A stretch of DNA of 64,000 nt from Galbitalea sp. SE-J8 (GTDB taxonomy: Bacteria; Actinomycetota; Actinomycetes; Actinomycetales; Microbacteriaceae): contig NZ_JAUASV010000005.1 of the NCBI RefSeq assembly GCF_030345695.1, forward strand, positions 1-64,000. Reading direction: 5' to 3'. Positions within the stretch are counted from its first letter, which is position 1. Every line of letters begins with the position of its first letter. The notes beneath the pieces were generated by a model. It did no database searches and was not told the DNA's origin. It saw only the letters and a list, made by a program, of their open reading frames with translations. Shown one piece after another: positions 1 to 7,091 of the stretch. A program made the position numbers and the translations under genes.

Positions 1-956
1 AGGACAAGCTCCGCAAGGTCGGCATGTCCAAGGAACGGCGGGTCGACCCGCAGATCCTCGTCGGGCTCCTGGTCGACGCTGGCGGGTTCCCGCTGGAGGT
101 CCACGCGTTCGAGGGCAACAAGGGCGAGACGACCACCCTGATCCCGGTGCTCGACGCGTTCCGCGTGAGGAACGACTTGACCGATGTTGTGGTCGTCGCC
201 GACGCCGGCATGCTCTCGGCCGCGAACCTGCTCGCGCTCGAGGACGCTGGCCTGTCGTTCATCGTCGGCTCCCGCGTCTCGAGCGCCCCGTACGACCTCG
301 CTGATCAGCTCGCCAACCGGGGCAACTTCTTCGCCGACGGGCAGACCATCGAGACGACCCGGACGATGAAGGTGGGGTCGAAGGCGCGGGAGCGGCGAGT
401 GGTCTGGCAGTACTCAGCCGCGCGGGAACGGCGCGACAACCGCACCTTGAACCTGCAGATCGAACGCGCACAGGCCGTCGCGGACGGGAAGCGGCCGATC
501 AAGAAGGACCGCTTTGTCGCCTTCACCGGCGAGAAACCGGGCGTGAACTGGGACCGCGTCGAGCAGGCGAGGATCGTGATCGGGCTCAAGGGCTACGTCA
601 CCAACATCCCGGCCGAGCAGCTCGACGGGCCGAGCGTGGTCGCGGCCTACCACGACCTCTTCCAGGTCGAGAAGTCGTTCCGGATGGCCAAGACCGACCT
701 CCGCGCCCGCCCGATCTTCCACCACAAGCGCGACTCGATCGAAGCGCACCTCACCATCGTGTTCGCCGCCCTCGCGATCGCCCGCGACCTGCAGAACCGC
801 ACCGGCATCTCCATCCGGCGCATCGTCCGCGAGCTCAAGCCGCTCCGCGACGTAACGATCAACGCCCTCGGGCACGACCTCACGGCAGCCACGCCGCCGG
901 GCCCCGCAGCCACCGAGATCCTCGACGCCCTCCGCCGGACGAGAATCACGCACTAA
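1..956 (+). CDS. IS transposase, DDE type (IS1634/IS4-like), C-terminal part, cut by window start
   Basis: The frame is already open at base 1, so the gene begins upstream of the window; the first internal ATG is at 24. The visible part starts with D-K-L-R-K-V-G-M-S-K-E-R-R-V-D and keeps features typical of IS4-superfamily transposases: a strand ending VVVADAGM that carries an acidic catalytic residue, and the late block YHDLFQVEKSFRMAK, which matches the conserved Y-x-x-F-x-[IV]-E-K-x-F-[RK] motif with the catalytic glutamate. The C-terminus (EAHLTIVFAALAIARDLQ) is the usual helical tail. The protein catalyses excision and insertion of the element. The right end of the element must lie between the stop codon and about 975, because an unrelated gene fragment begins there. 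I am sure it is a transposase and less sure of the exact IS family. Confidence 0.88.
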   Translation, partial: DKLRKVGMSKERRVDPQILVGLLVDAGGFPLEVHAFEGNKGETTTLIPVLDAFRVRNDLTDVVVVADAGMLSAANLLALEDAGLSFIVGSRVSSAPYDLADQLANRGNFFADGQTIETTRTMKVGSKARERRVVWQYSAARERRDNRTLNLQIERAQAVADGKRPIKKDRFVAFTGEKPGVNWDRVEQARIVIGLKGYVTNIPAEQLDGPSVVAAYHDLFQVEKSFRMAKTDLRARPIFHHKRDSIEAHLTIVFAALAIARDLQNRTGISIRRIVRELKPLRDVTINALGHDLTAATPPGPAATEILDALRRTRITH

Positions 957-971
957 ATCGGCACGGTTCAG

Positions 972-1081
972 GTCTGGGCGACTTCCGCGAACTCGTGGCG
1001 CGCACCGACCCGGCGGGGAAGGTCCACGGCCCCTACCTCGAGCGCGTGCTCGGCCCGGAGCGAAGCGAATCCCCCGGGTGA
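972..1081 (+). pseudogene. 3' remnant of an FAD-linked sugar-alcohol/lactone oxidase, truncated by the IS
   Basis: Directly after the IS an open frame reads GLGDFRELVARTDPAGK, then VHGPYLERVLG, and ends at a TGA at 1079-1081. The pattern D-F-R-x-L-x-x-R-x-D-P-A-G-x-x-x-x-x-Y-L-x-R-V-L-G is the normal C-terminus of alditol oxidase / D-arabinono-1,4-lactone oxidase family flavoproteins, whose bodies are about 420 residues. Only about 35 residues remain, with no start or ribosome binding site, so the gene was most likely disrupted by the element to its left. Codon usage is GC3-rich like the neighbours, so the loss looks recent. Family assignment rests on a short motif. Confidence 0.6.
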
Positions 1082-1141
1082 GGACGTTTTGCGCGTGTGA
1101 GGACGGATCGATCCGTCCTCACACGCGCAAAACGTCCTCAC
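1078..1141. terminator. Perfect 64-bp palindrome, probable bidirectional terminator
   Basis: The 32 bases 1078-1109 are the exact reverse complement of 1110-1141, with no unpaired loop at the centre (GGATC/GATCC). Each arm itself contains GTGAGGACG twice, so shorter nested hairpins are possible. The palindrome starts inside the stop codon of the oxidase remnant and ends 10 bases before the psuG promoter. A terminator between the two is the simplest reading. No T-run follows. The exact symmetry would also fit a mobile palindromic repeat. Confidence 0.6.
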
Positions 1142-1150
1142 ACCGGGAAG

Positions 1151-1163
1151 TAGCCTGGAGCGG
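1151..1163 (+). promoter_or_regulatory. -10 element placing the psuG start at +1 (leaderless)
   Basis: TAGCCT at 1151-1156 is followed by seven bases and then the psuG ATG. There is no Shine-Dalgarno sequence. The spacing puts the transcription start at or beside the A of the ATG. Confidence 0.5.
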
Positions 1164-2087
1164 ATGTCTCTCCAACTCTCCACCGAGGTCGCCGACGCGT
1201 TGAACGCGGGCCGCCCGGTCGTCGCGCTCGAGTCCACGATCATCTCCCACGGCCTGCCGCGCCCGCGCAATCACGAGGCGGCGGTCGAGTTCGAGGAGAT
1301 CCTTCGCGAGCAGGGGGTGACGCCCGCGACGATCGCGATCCTCGACGGGGTGCCGCACGTCGGCCTCGACGCCGACGGCGTGCGCCGCATCGCGGAGGAG
1401 GAGATGGCGAAGGCGAGCGTGCGCGACCTGCCGATCGTCGCTGCGGCGGGCATCAGTGCCGCGACGACGGTCGCGTCGACGTCCTACCTCGCCGCGGAAG
1501 CCGGCATCCGCGTCTTCGCGACGGGCGGCCTCGGCGGGGTGCACCGCGGAGCCGGGGGCACTCCGACGAGCGCCGCGACGTTCGACGAGTCCGCAGACCT
1601 GAGCACCCTCGCGATCACGCCGATCACGGTCGTCTCGGCGGGCGTGAAGAGCGTGCTCGACATCGCGGCGACGCTCGAGCGGCTCGAGACGCTGAGCGTG
1701 CCGGTGATCGGCTTCGGCACGAGGGCGTTCCCGAGCTTCTGGCTGCGCGAGAGCGAGTTCGTGCTCGACTGGACGGTCGACTCGGCCGAGGAGGTCGCCG
1801 CGGTGATGCGCGCGCAGGACGAGCTCGGCCACGGCCAGGGCATCCTCGTCGCGAACCCCGTGCCGGCCGGCCAGGCCTGGGAGCGCGAGGAGCACGACCG
1901 CGTGCTCGCGCAGGCCCTCTCGCTCGCCGCGGAGGCCGGGATCACGGGCAAGGCGGTCACGCCGTTCCTGCTGCTGAAGATCGTCGAGCTGTCGGGCGGA
2001 CGCAGCCTCGAGGTCAACCTCGACCTCGCCCGCAACAACGTGCGCGTCGCGGGCCGCATCGCGACGGCCTGGGCCGCGCTTGGCTGA
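1164..2087 (+). CDS. psuG: Pseudouridine-5'-phosphate glycosidase
   Basis: This 307-residue protein reversibly cleaves pseudouridine 5'-phosphate to uracil and ribose 5-phosphate, in the cytoplasm. The family signature is plain: VVALESTIISHGLPRPRN near residue 20, IAILDGVPHVGL near 58, ATGGLGGVHRGA near 118 and VVSAGVKSVLDI near 155, and the length is normal. The ATG at 1164 was chosen because the family N-terminus starts just before it and a -10 hexamer sits seven bases upstream. It overlaps the following kinase gene by 8 bp, so the two are co-transcribed and probably translationally coupled. The kinase would make the substrate. The uracil released could be salvaged by the uracil phosphoribosyltransferase encoded at 8.2 kb. 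Confidence 0.95.
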   Translation: MSLQLSTEVADALNAGRPVVALESTIISHGLPRPRNHEAAVEFEEILREQGVTPATIAILDGVPHVGLDADGVRRIAEEEMAKASVRDLPIVAAAGISAATTVASTSYLAAEAGIRVFATGGLGGVHRGAGGTPTSAATFDESADLSTLAITPITVVSAGVKSVLDIAATLERLETLSVPVIGFGTRAFPSFWLRESEFVLDWTVDSAEEVAAVMRAQDELGHGQGILVANPVPAGQAWEREEHDRVLAQALSLAAEAGITGKAVTPFLLLKIVELSGGRSLEVNLDLARNNVRVAGRIATAWAALG

Positions 2088-3099
2088 GCCCGGCGGGCCC
2101 GAGGAGCCCGGGGCGGATGCCGCGACCCCGGAGGAACCCCGATCGCAGGCTGCCCCGCCGCCGCCGCCGACGGTGGTGCCGGCGTCGCGGCGACCCGGGC
2201 CCGTCGCTGCCGGCTCCAGCGCGCGCGTGGTCGTGATCGGCGACGTCATCGACGACATCGTGGTCGTGCCCGCGGCGCCCATCCGCCCGGACACCGACAC
2301 GGTCTCGACGATCCGCTTCGTGCCCGGCGGCTCGGCCGCGAACACGGCGGCGTGGCTGGGAGCGGCGGGCGCATCCGTCGACTTCGTCGGCATCGTCGGC
2401 GCGGACGACGTCGAGCGGCACGCGGCGCTGCTCGCGCGCCATGGGGTGCGGGCGCACCTGACGCCGCATCCGTCGCTGCCCACCGGCACGATCGTCGTGC
2501 TCGTCGCGGGGGACCGGCGCGCGATGCTCACCGAGCGCGGCGCGAACGCCGACCTCGACCCGGACGCGGTGCCCGACGGCCTGCTCGAGGGCGCCGCGGC
2601 GCTGTACCTGACCGGTCACGCTCTCGCCGGCCGAACGGATGCCCGAACCGTGCGCACGCTCGTCTCGCGCGCCCGCGTGGCGGGCCTCGAGGTCGCGGTC
2701 GCTCCGGGCTCGGCGGGGCACCTCGCCGACGTCGGCGTCGACGCCTTCCGCACCGCGTTCGAGGGGGCGACGATCCTGTTCGCGAACCTCGACGAGGGTC
2801 GCGCCCTGACCGGCGAGACGGAGCCGGATGCGGTGCTCGCCGCGCTCGCTCAGCGGGTCGAGACCGTCGTGCTCACCCTGGGTCGGGACGGAGCGCTCGT
2901 CGCAGGTCAGCGCGGATCGGCGCGCATCGCCGCGGAGTCCGCCGACGCGATCGACCCCACGGGGGCCGGCGACGCGTTCGCGGCGGGATTCCTGGCCTCC
3001 TGGCTCGCGGGAGCGGATGCCGCTGCCGCGGGCACCGCCGCCGTGCGCCTCGCGGCCCAGAGCGTCGCGACCCCGGGCGGCCGCCCGTCTGGCATTTGA
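2080..3099 (+). CDS. psuK: PfkB-family sugar/nucleoside kinase, probable pseudouridine kinase
   Basis: A PfkB (ribokinase-fold) kinase of up to 339 residues. The first strand is VVVIGDVIDDIVV at about residue 50, the substrate-side motif FVPGGSAANTAAWLGAAGA follows near 73, and the second PfkB signature DPTGAGDAFAAGF, with the catalytic aspartate, lies near 290. In this position it most likely phosphorylates pseudouridine for psuG. The TTG start at 2080 overlaps the psuG stop. It gives a 48-residue Pro/Ala-rich leader that the fold does not need, so a later start is possible although no ATG lies between. The next feature downstream is a repeat cluster, so the operon ends here. The substrate is inferred from the partner gene, not from the sequence. 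Confidence 0.85.
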   Translation: MAEPGGPEEPGADAATPEEPRSQAAPPPPPTVVPASRRPGPVAAGSSARVVVIGDVIDDIVVVPAAPIRPDTDTVSTIRFVPGGSAANTAAWLGAAGASVDFVGIVGADDVERHAALLARHGVRAHLTPHPSLPTGTIVVLVAGDRRAMLTERGANADLDPDAVPDGLLEGAAALYLTGHALAGRTDARTVRTLVSRARVAGLEVAVAPGSAGHLADVGVDAFRTAFEGATILFANLDEGRALTGETEPDAVLAALAQRVETVVLTLGRDGALVAGQRGSARIAAESADAIDPTGAGDAFAAGFLASWLAGADAAAAGTAAVRLAAQSVATPGGRPSGI

Positions 3100-3225
3100 T
3101 CGCGGTCCGCCGACCGTCACGGTGCCCGTCCGGCCAGTCGCTATGGAGCCTGAGTCGTCGACCCGCTCGGGAGGAAGAATCAGACCACTAGTCGGTGAAC
3201 GTCGCGGGCCCGCGTGCGCCCTCCC

Positions 3226-3340
3226 GCTGGTCGAGGAGCGCGTGACGAAGTCGCACGCGTCTCGAGGCCACGGCAGCTCCGTCGGCGCAGGCCGGTTTCG
3301 AGGCGCCGGCTCGCTTCGCTCGCGCGCTCCTCAACGAGCG
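3226..3340. repeat. Two copies of the dispersed CTGGTCGAGG...CTCGAGACC palindromic repeat
   Basis: Copy 1 (3226-3270) runs from CTGGTCGAGGAGCGCG to CGCGTCTCGAGGCCA, with an inner stem closed by a GAAG loop. Copy 2 (3294-3340) is inverted, from GGTTTCGAGGCGCCGG to GCGCTCCTCAACGAGCG. The 3' end of copy 2 supplies the last codons and stop of the photolyase relic. The same family recurs at 4.9, 23.4, 31.7, 41.3 and 46.1 kb. Confidence 0.85.
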
Positions 3341-3545
3341 GCAGAGGAGCGACGCATTGTGTCGTGGTGCGCGAGGGCCTCCTTGCGCGATGACGCGAGG
3401 TCGACGATCGGCTCGGGGTAGGCATCCGTTCCGAACTCCCGCACCCAGCGACGCACGTGCCGGAGCCCCGGGTCGAACGTCCGCTGCGACCCTCAGGTCG
3501 TCGCGCAACCAGACGATCGTGGTGCCGGCATCCCTCCACGGTAGA
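3331..3545 (-). pseudogene. DNA photolyase relic: N- and C-terminal ends joined, core deleted
   Basis: On the minus strand one frame reads TTIVWLRDDLRVA, the start of the photolyase alpha/beta domain. About 30 bases later another frame reads TFDPGLRHVRRWVREFG and then YPEPIVDLASSRKEALA, which are the conserved C-terminal helices of class I photolyases. About 400 central residues, including the FAD-binding domain, are missing and the two pieces are in different frames. The stop codon comes from the adjacent palindromic repeat. A full enzyme of about 450-470 residues repairs UV dimers; this remnant cannot. It lies between psuK and the marR gene, converging on psuK. Confidence 0.72.
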
Positions 3546-3576
3546 GACTCGTCGGCCCGCGCCGGCGGGCCTCGGC

Positions 3577-4059
3577 CTACTCGGGTGGACTGTCGTCGCC
3601 GAGCCGCAGCTTGCGGGTGAGGCGGGCGAGCTCGGTGAGCTCGTCATCCGTGAGGGCGGATCCGACGCGGCGCGTGATCGACTCGGCGTGCACGACGGCC
3701 GCGCGGCGGAACGCCTGGTAGCCGTGGTCGGTGAGCGCGACGATCGTGCCGCGTCCGTCGCCCGGGTCGCTCTGCTTCGTGACGCATCCGCGCGCGACGA
3801 GCCGGTCGACGAGGCGGCTCACGCTCGGCTGGGTGAGCAGCAGGTGCCGGTTGAGATCGCGCAGGCGCAGGCGGCGACCGGGTTGGCGGGCGATGTTGAA
3901 CAGCACGTCGTAGTCCGTGAACGACAGCCCGTGCAGCGGGAAGTCACCGCTGAGCTCGCGGAGCACGGTGACCTCGGCGCGGAACAGCTCCTCCCAGGTG
4001 TCGACGGCGAGCGAGCGATGCGCCGCGTTGCCGCCGCGCTCGTCGTCCGTCACCCCCAT
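3577..4059 (-). CDS. MarR-family transcriptional regulator
   Basis: A 160-residue winged-helix dimeric repressor. The MarR core is recognisable: LHGLSFTDYDVLFNIARQP (helix 2 and turn), then LRLRDLNRHLLLTQPSVSRLVDRLVARG as the recognition helix region, then the wing with SDPGDGRGTIVALTDHG, where D-x-R-G is the family signature. Effector and targets are unknown. The ATG at 4059 is preceded by TACAGT on the minus strand (4066-4071) with six bases between, which predicts a leaderless mRNA. It is divergent from the NUDIX gene and shares only an 86-bp gap with it, so it might control that gene, but no clear operator is visible. Confidence 0.9.
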   Translation of the reverse strand: MGVTDDERGGNAAHRSLAVDTWEELFRAEVTVLRELSGDFPLHGLSFTDYDVLFNIARQPGRRLRLRDLNRHLLLTQPSVSRLVDRLVARGCVTKQSDPGDGRGTIVALTDHGYQAFRRAAVVHAESITRRVGSALTDDELTELARLTRKLRLGDDSPPE

Positions 4060-4145
4060 GGTCCAACTGTATGCAGACGCACGGATCGGCGGCGCCGACG
4101 GATGTCGGATGGGATCGGCGGCACCGTCGCTGCGAGGATGCAGGC

Positions 4146-4688
4146 ATGGCCTGGCCCGTGACCTCCTCCGAGACCGTGTACGAGAATCCGTGGATCCGCG
4201 TCGTCGAGGACCGCGTCCTGCGGCCCGACGGCGATGCGGGCGTCTATGGCGTCGTCGAGGTGCGGCAGTCGGCGGTCTTCATCGTGGCGATGACGGATGC
4301 CGACGAGGTCGCGCTCGTCGCCGTCGACCGCCACACTGTCGGCATCTCGCTCGAGGTGCCCGCGGGCGGCAGCGACGGCCAGGACGCGCTCGAGGCCGCG
4401 CGGCGCGAGCTGCGCGAGGAGACCGGGCTCATCGCCGAGGACTGGCGCGAGGTGGGCCGCATGGACGCGCTCAACGGCATCTGCCGGGCGCCCGAGACGG
4501 TGTTCCTCGCGCGGGGGCTGAGCCGCGCCGACGATGCGGCCGAGGGCCGGCACGAGGAGGGCATCACCGACGTGCGGTTCGTGCCGTGGCGCGAGCTCCT
4601 GCGCCTGATCGCCGTGGGGGAGATCGCCGACGGCGAGACGATCGCGGCGGTGCTGTTCGCGGCGATCGCCCTGAACCGCGTCGCCTGA
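4146..4688 (+). CDS. NUDIX hydrolase
   Basis: A 180-residue NUDIX-fold pyrophosphohydrolase. The complete Nudix box is present, GGSDGQDALEAARRELREET followed by G-L (G-x5-E-x7-R-E-x2-E-E-x-G-L), giving the metal-binding helix. Upstream, SLEVPAGG resembles ADP-ribose pyrophosphatases, as do the later residues R-x-P-E-T-V-F-L-A. An ADP-sugar is therefore the likely substrate class, but this is not decided by the sequence. I chose the ATG at 4146 (MAWPVTSSETVYENPW) because the 25 extra codons of the longest ORF are Arg-rich and unlike the family. A weak -10 (GAGGAT) lies six bases before it. Confidence 0.85.
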   Translation: MAWPVTSSETVYENPWIRVVEDRVLRPDGDAGVYGVVEVRQSAVFIVAMTDADEVALVAVDRHTVGISLEVPAGGSDGQDALEAARRELREETGLIAEDWREVGRMDALNGICRAPETVFLARGLSRADDAAEGRHEEGITDVRFVPWRELLRLIAVGEIADGETIAAVLFAAIALNRVA

Positions 4689-4850
4689 GCGCTCAAGCGG
4701 GCCGACGCCGCGCGATGGCACGCGACGGTCCGCGGCCGGCGTGTCAGCGACGCGCGCACGGGGACTGCCCGACGTTGCTCGCGTCGGTGTCGTCGAAGGA
4801 GCTCGTCGTGCTCGGCGCGTCGTTCCGGCTCGTCGTACTCGATCCGGCCG

Positions 4851-5064
4851 CGCTGGTCGGGGAGCGGCGGCCTCGCTGGTCGAGGAGCGCGCGACGACGT
4901 CGCTCGCGTCTCGAGACCACTACGGATGGTGGGGTGATCGGGTGGTCTCGAGACGCGGCGCTCCCTGCGGTCGCGGCGCTCCTCGACCAGCGGGAGGGCT
5001 CCCTGCGGTCGCGGCGCTCCTCGACCAGCGGGGAGGGGGCCTTCGACCAGCGGGAGGTGCCCGT
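4851..5064. repeat. Cluster of dispersed palindromic repeats, some truncated
   Basis: It contains CTGGTCGAGGAGCGCGCGAC...CGTCTCGAGACCAC (forward copy) and, from about 4940, GGTCTCGAGACGCGGCGCTCC (reverse copy), followed by two shortened duplicates of CGCTCCTCGACCAGCGGGAG. The stretch CTCCCTGCGGTCGCGGCG is duplicated at about 37-bp spacing. The array appears to have grown by duplication of partial units. Confidence 0.8.
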
Positions 5065-5154
5065 TGCTCGGCAGGGTGGCGCGCGCTCACCGCGAACGGG
5101 GAGGCGCGCGCGAGCGGGGCTGCCGCCGCGCGGGGAGCGGCGCGTCAACGGATT

Positions 5155-5188
5155 GAGGGCCGGTTCCCGAGGCTAGGAACCGGCCCTC
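5155..5188. terminator. 13-bp perfect hairpin, probable terminator
   Basis: GAGGGCCGGTTCC (5155-5167) pairs perfectly with GGAACCGGCCCTC (5176-5188) across an eight-base loop. There is no T-run on either side. No annotated gene ends next to it. It would fit the end of a minus-strand transcript starting near 5260. Confidence 0.6.
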
Positions 5189-5275
5189 TCCCTTGCACCA
5201 AGAGTGTCCTGCAATCACATTCCGCTTCGGCTGCCACAGCAAACAACCTCTGCGACATCGAATGTATAACGGCGA

Positions 5276-5296
5276 GGTAACGGTGCGCTAGTTACC
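5276..5296. promoter_or_regulatory. Inverted repeat GGTAAC-N9-GTTACC
   Basis: Perfect 6-bp arms at 5276-5281 and 5291-5296, within the AT-richer patch. Similar GGTAAC/GTTACC words appear upstream of the CHAP hydrolase gene (28540) and beside the tRNA-Tyr (about 50455-50490), so this may be a shared binding site. The bound protein is unknown. Confidence 0.35.
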
Positions 5297-5439
5297 AAAG
5301 CGTTATTTTTCTGCGAGTTGCCTGGGCGTGCTCCTCGCGGGTGCTAGCGGCGTCGGCCGGGCCGTCCGGATGCCGGCGGGCAACGGCATCCTGTCCCCCG
5401 CGTCCCCGCCCGCGACAGCGGGGCACCTAGGCTGACCGA

Positions 5440-6072
5440 ATGACGACCGATGTGCTGTGGCGAGGTCCGGAGGGCGCTCCGACGCTCGTGCTCGCGCATG
5501 GCGCGGGCGGCGCGATGGACTCGGGGTGGATGAACGCGTTCGCGGACGGGATCGCGGGGCACGGCATCCGCACCGCGCGATTCGAGTTCGCGTACATGGC
5601 TGCGCGGCGGTCGGGCGATCGCCGCCCGCCGCCCCGGGCGGAGCTCGTGCTCCACGAGTATCGCGCCGCGGTCGCCGACATCGTCGCGGTCGCCGGGGCG
5701 CCCGTCGTCATCGGCGGCAAGTCGATGGGCGGCCGCGTCGCAAGCATGGTCGTCGACGACACGGATGCCGCCACCGGCCTCGTCTGCCTCGGCTACCCGT
5801 TCCACCCGATCGGCGACCAGGCGAAGGTGCGCACGGCGCACCTGGAGCACCTCGCGACCCCCGCGCTCATCTGCCAGGGCACGCGCGATCCGTTCGGCTC
5901 GCGCCAGGACGTCGGCGGGTACGCGCTCGCCGACGGCATCCGCGTGCTCTGGCTCGAGGACGGCGACCACGACCTCACCCCGCGCGCCCGGCTGAGCGGG
6001 TTCAGCCGGAGCGAGCATCTCGCGACGGCGATTCGGGCCGTCGCGGAATTCGTGACGGCCCGCGCGGGCTGA
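5440..6072 (+). CDS. Alpha/beta-hydrolase of the KANL3/Tex30-like (dienelactone-hydrolase-related) type
   Basis: A 210-residue soluble alpha/beta hydrolase. TLVLAHGAGGAMDSGWM carries the oxyanion-hole HGAGG motif. VIGGKSMGGRVASM is the nucleophile elbow (G-x-S-x-G with Ser about 96). Later residues include ALICQGTRDPFGS, which offers the acid, and LEDGDHDLTPR, which offers the histidine. The length and the GKSMGGR elbow match the small Tex30/KANL3-like family, whose bacterial substrates are unknown. TAGGCT at 5428-5433 lies six bases before the ATG (predicted leaderless). The aldo/keto reductase begins 44 bp after its stop and may be co-transcribed. Confidence 0.82.
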   Translation: MTTDVLWRGPEGAPTLVLAHGAGGAMDSGWMNAFADGIAGHGIRTARFEFAYMAARRSGDRRPPPRAELVLHEYRAAVADIVAVAGAPVVIGGKSMGGRVASMVVDDTDAATGLVCLGYPFHPIGDQAKVRTAHLEHLATPALICQGTRDPFGSRQDVGGYALADGIRVLWLEDGDHDLTPRARLSGFSRSEHLATAIRAVAEFVTARAG

Positions 6073-6116
6073 ACTCCGTGGGCCCGACGTCCACGTCGTC
6101 GGGCGGAAGGAGAACC

Positions 6117-7067
6117 ATGACCCGCATCGGAACGAGCGACCTCGACGCGACCCTGCCCCTCGACCTCGGCGGGAACGTGTTCGGCTGGACGGCCGATCGC
6201 GACGCCTCGTTCGCCGTGCTCGACGCCTTCGCGGCGGCCGGGGGCACGCTCATCGACACTGCGGACTCGTACTCCGCGTGGGTGCCCGGCCACACCGGGG
6301 GCGAGAGCGAGGTGCTCATCGGCGAGTGGATGAACCGCCGCGGCAACCGCGACCGGCTCGTCGTCTCGACCAAGGTGAGCCAGCATCCGGAGTTCCGCGG
6401 GCTCGCCGCGGACACCGTGCGCGACGCCGCGGACGCCTCGCTGACCCGGCTCGGCACCGACCGCATCGACCTGTACTTCGCGCACTTCGACGACGAGGAC
6501 ACGCCCCTCGAGGAGACCGTGGAGGCATTCGACGCGCTCGTGCGCGCCGGCAAGGTGCGCTACGTGGGCATCTCGAACTACTCGGCCGATCGCGTCGACC
6601 GCTGGCTGCAGCTCTCCGAGGAGAACGGATGGGCGAAGCCGGTGGCCCTGCAGCCGCACTACAACCTGGTGCATCGCGCCACGTTCGAACGGGAGCTCGC
6701 GCCCGTGGTCGAGCGCGGCGGGCTCGGCGTGCTGCCGTACTACGGCCTCGCGGCGGGCTTCCTCACCGGCAAGTACCGGTCCGAGGCGGACCTGGGCGCG
6801 AGCCCGCGCGGCCGTGGCGCCGCGAGGTACCTCACGGATGCCGGTCTCGCCCTGCTGGGGACGCTCGGCGAGGTGGCCGCCGCGCATGCGGTGGCGCCGG
6901 CATCCGTCGCCCTCGCGTGGCTGCGCACGCGTCCGCACGTCGTCGCGCCGATCGCGAGCGCGCGCTCGGCCGAGCAGCTCGGCGCGGTCCTCGCGTCGAC
7001 CGCGCTCGACCTGGAACCCGCCGAGCTCGCGGCCCTCGACACGGCATCCGCCGCCGTCGAGGAGTAG
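6117..7067 (+). CDS. Aldo/keto reductase
   Basis: A 316-residue NADPH-dependent (beta/alpha)8 reductase of the YajO/Tas-like branch. Residues fitting the catalytic tetrad are D-T-A-D-S-Y (Asp and Tyr, near 47-52), K in STKV (about 83) and H in LYFAHFDDED (about 121). YVGISNYSADR and the C-terminal cofactor-phosphate region IASARSAEQL are also typical. Tail residues P-A-S-V-A-L-A-W-L complete the family pattern. The ATG at 6117 has a strong ribosome binding site (GGAAGGAG), unlike the leaderless genes nearby, consistent with an internal position in an operon with the preceding hydrolase. The physiological substrate is unknown. Confidence 0.92.
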   Translation: MTRIGTSDLDATLPLDLGGNVFGWTADRDASFAVLDAFAAAGGTLIDTADSYSAWVPGHTGGESEVLIGEWMNRRGNRDRLVVSTKVSQHPEFRGLAADTVRDAADASLTRLGTDRIDLYFAHFDDEDTPLEETVEAFDALVRAGKVRYVGISNYSADRVDRWLQLSEENGWAKPVALQPHYNLVHRATFERELAPVVERGGLGVLPYYGLAAGFLTGKYRSEADLGASPRGRGAARYLTDAGLALLGTLGEVAAAHAVAPASVALAWLRTRPHVVAPIASARSAEQLGAVLASTALDLEPAELAALDTASAAVEE

Positions 7068-7091
7068 CGGGTCGGGCCCGAGGGTCGAGGG

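Larger units (their letters stand above)
4689..5439. other. 751-bp geneless region: repeats, one strong hairpin, AT-richer tail
   Basis: No reading frame here has a family signature. The left part (4851-5064) is made of palindromic repeat copies. The right part (about 5190-5330) is clearly less GC-rich than anything nearby and holds a strong hairpin at its left edge (5155-5188), an inverted repeat (5276-5296) and, on the minus strand, a TATACA-like -10 (5262-5268). See the separate entries and the orphan-transcript finding. Confidence 0.6.

Noticed and set aside
1119-3120. Very long minus-strand ORFs opposite psuG and psuK
   Set aside because: Arg/His/Gly-rich antisense shadows produced by the high GC3 of the plus-strand genes.
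5440-6072. Alpha/beta hydrolase considered as menH
   Set aside because: The GKSMGGR elbow and size fit the KANL3/Tex30 type, and it is far from the menaquinone genes.
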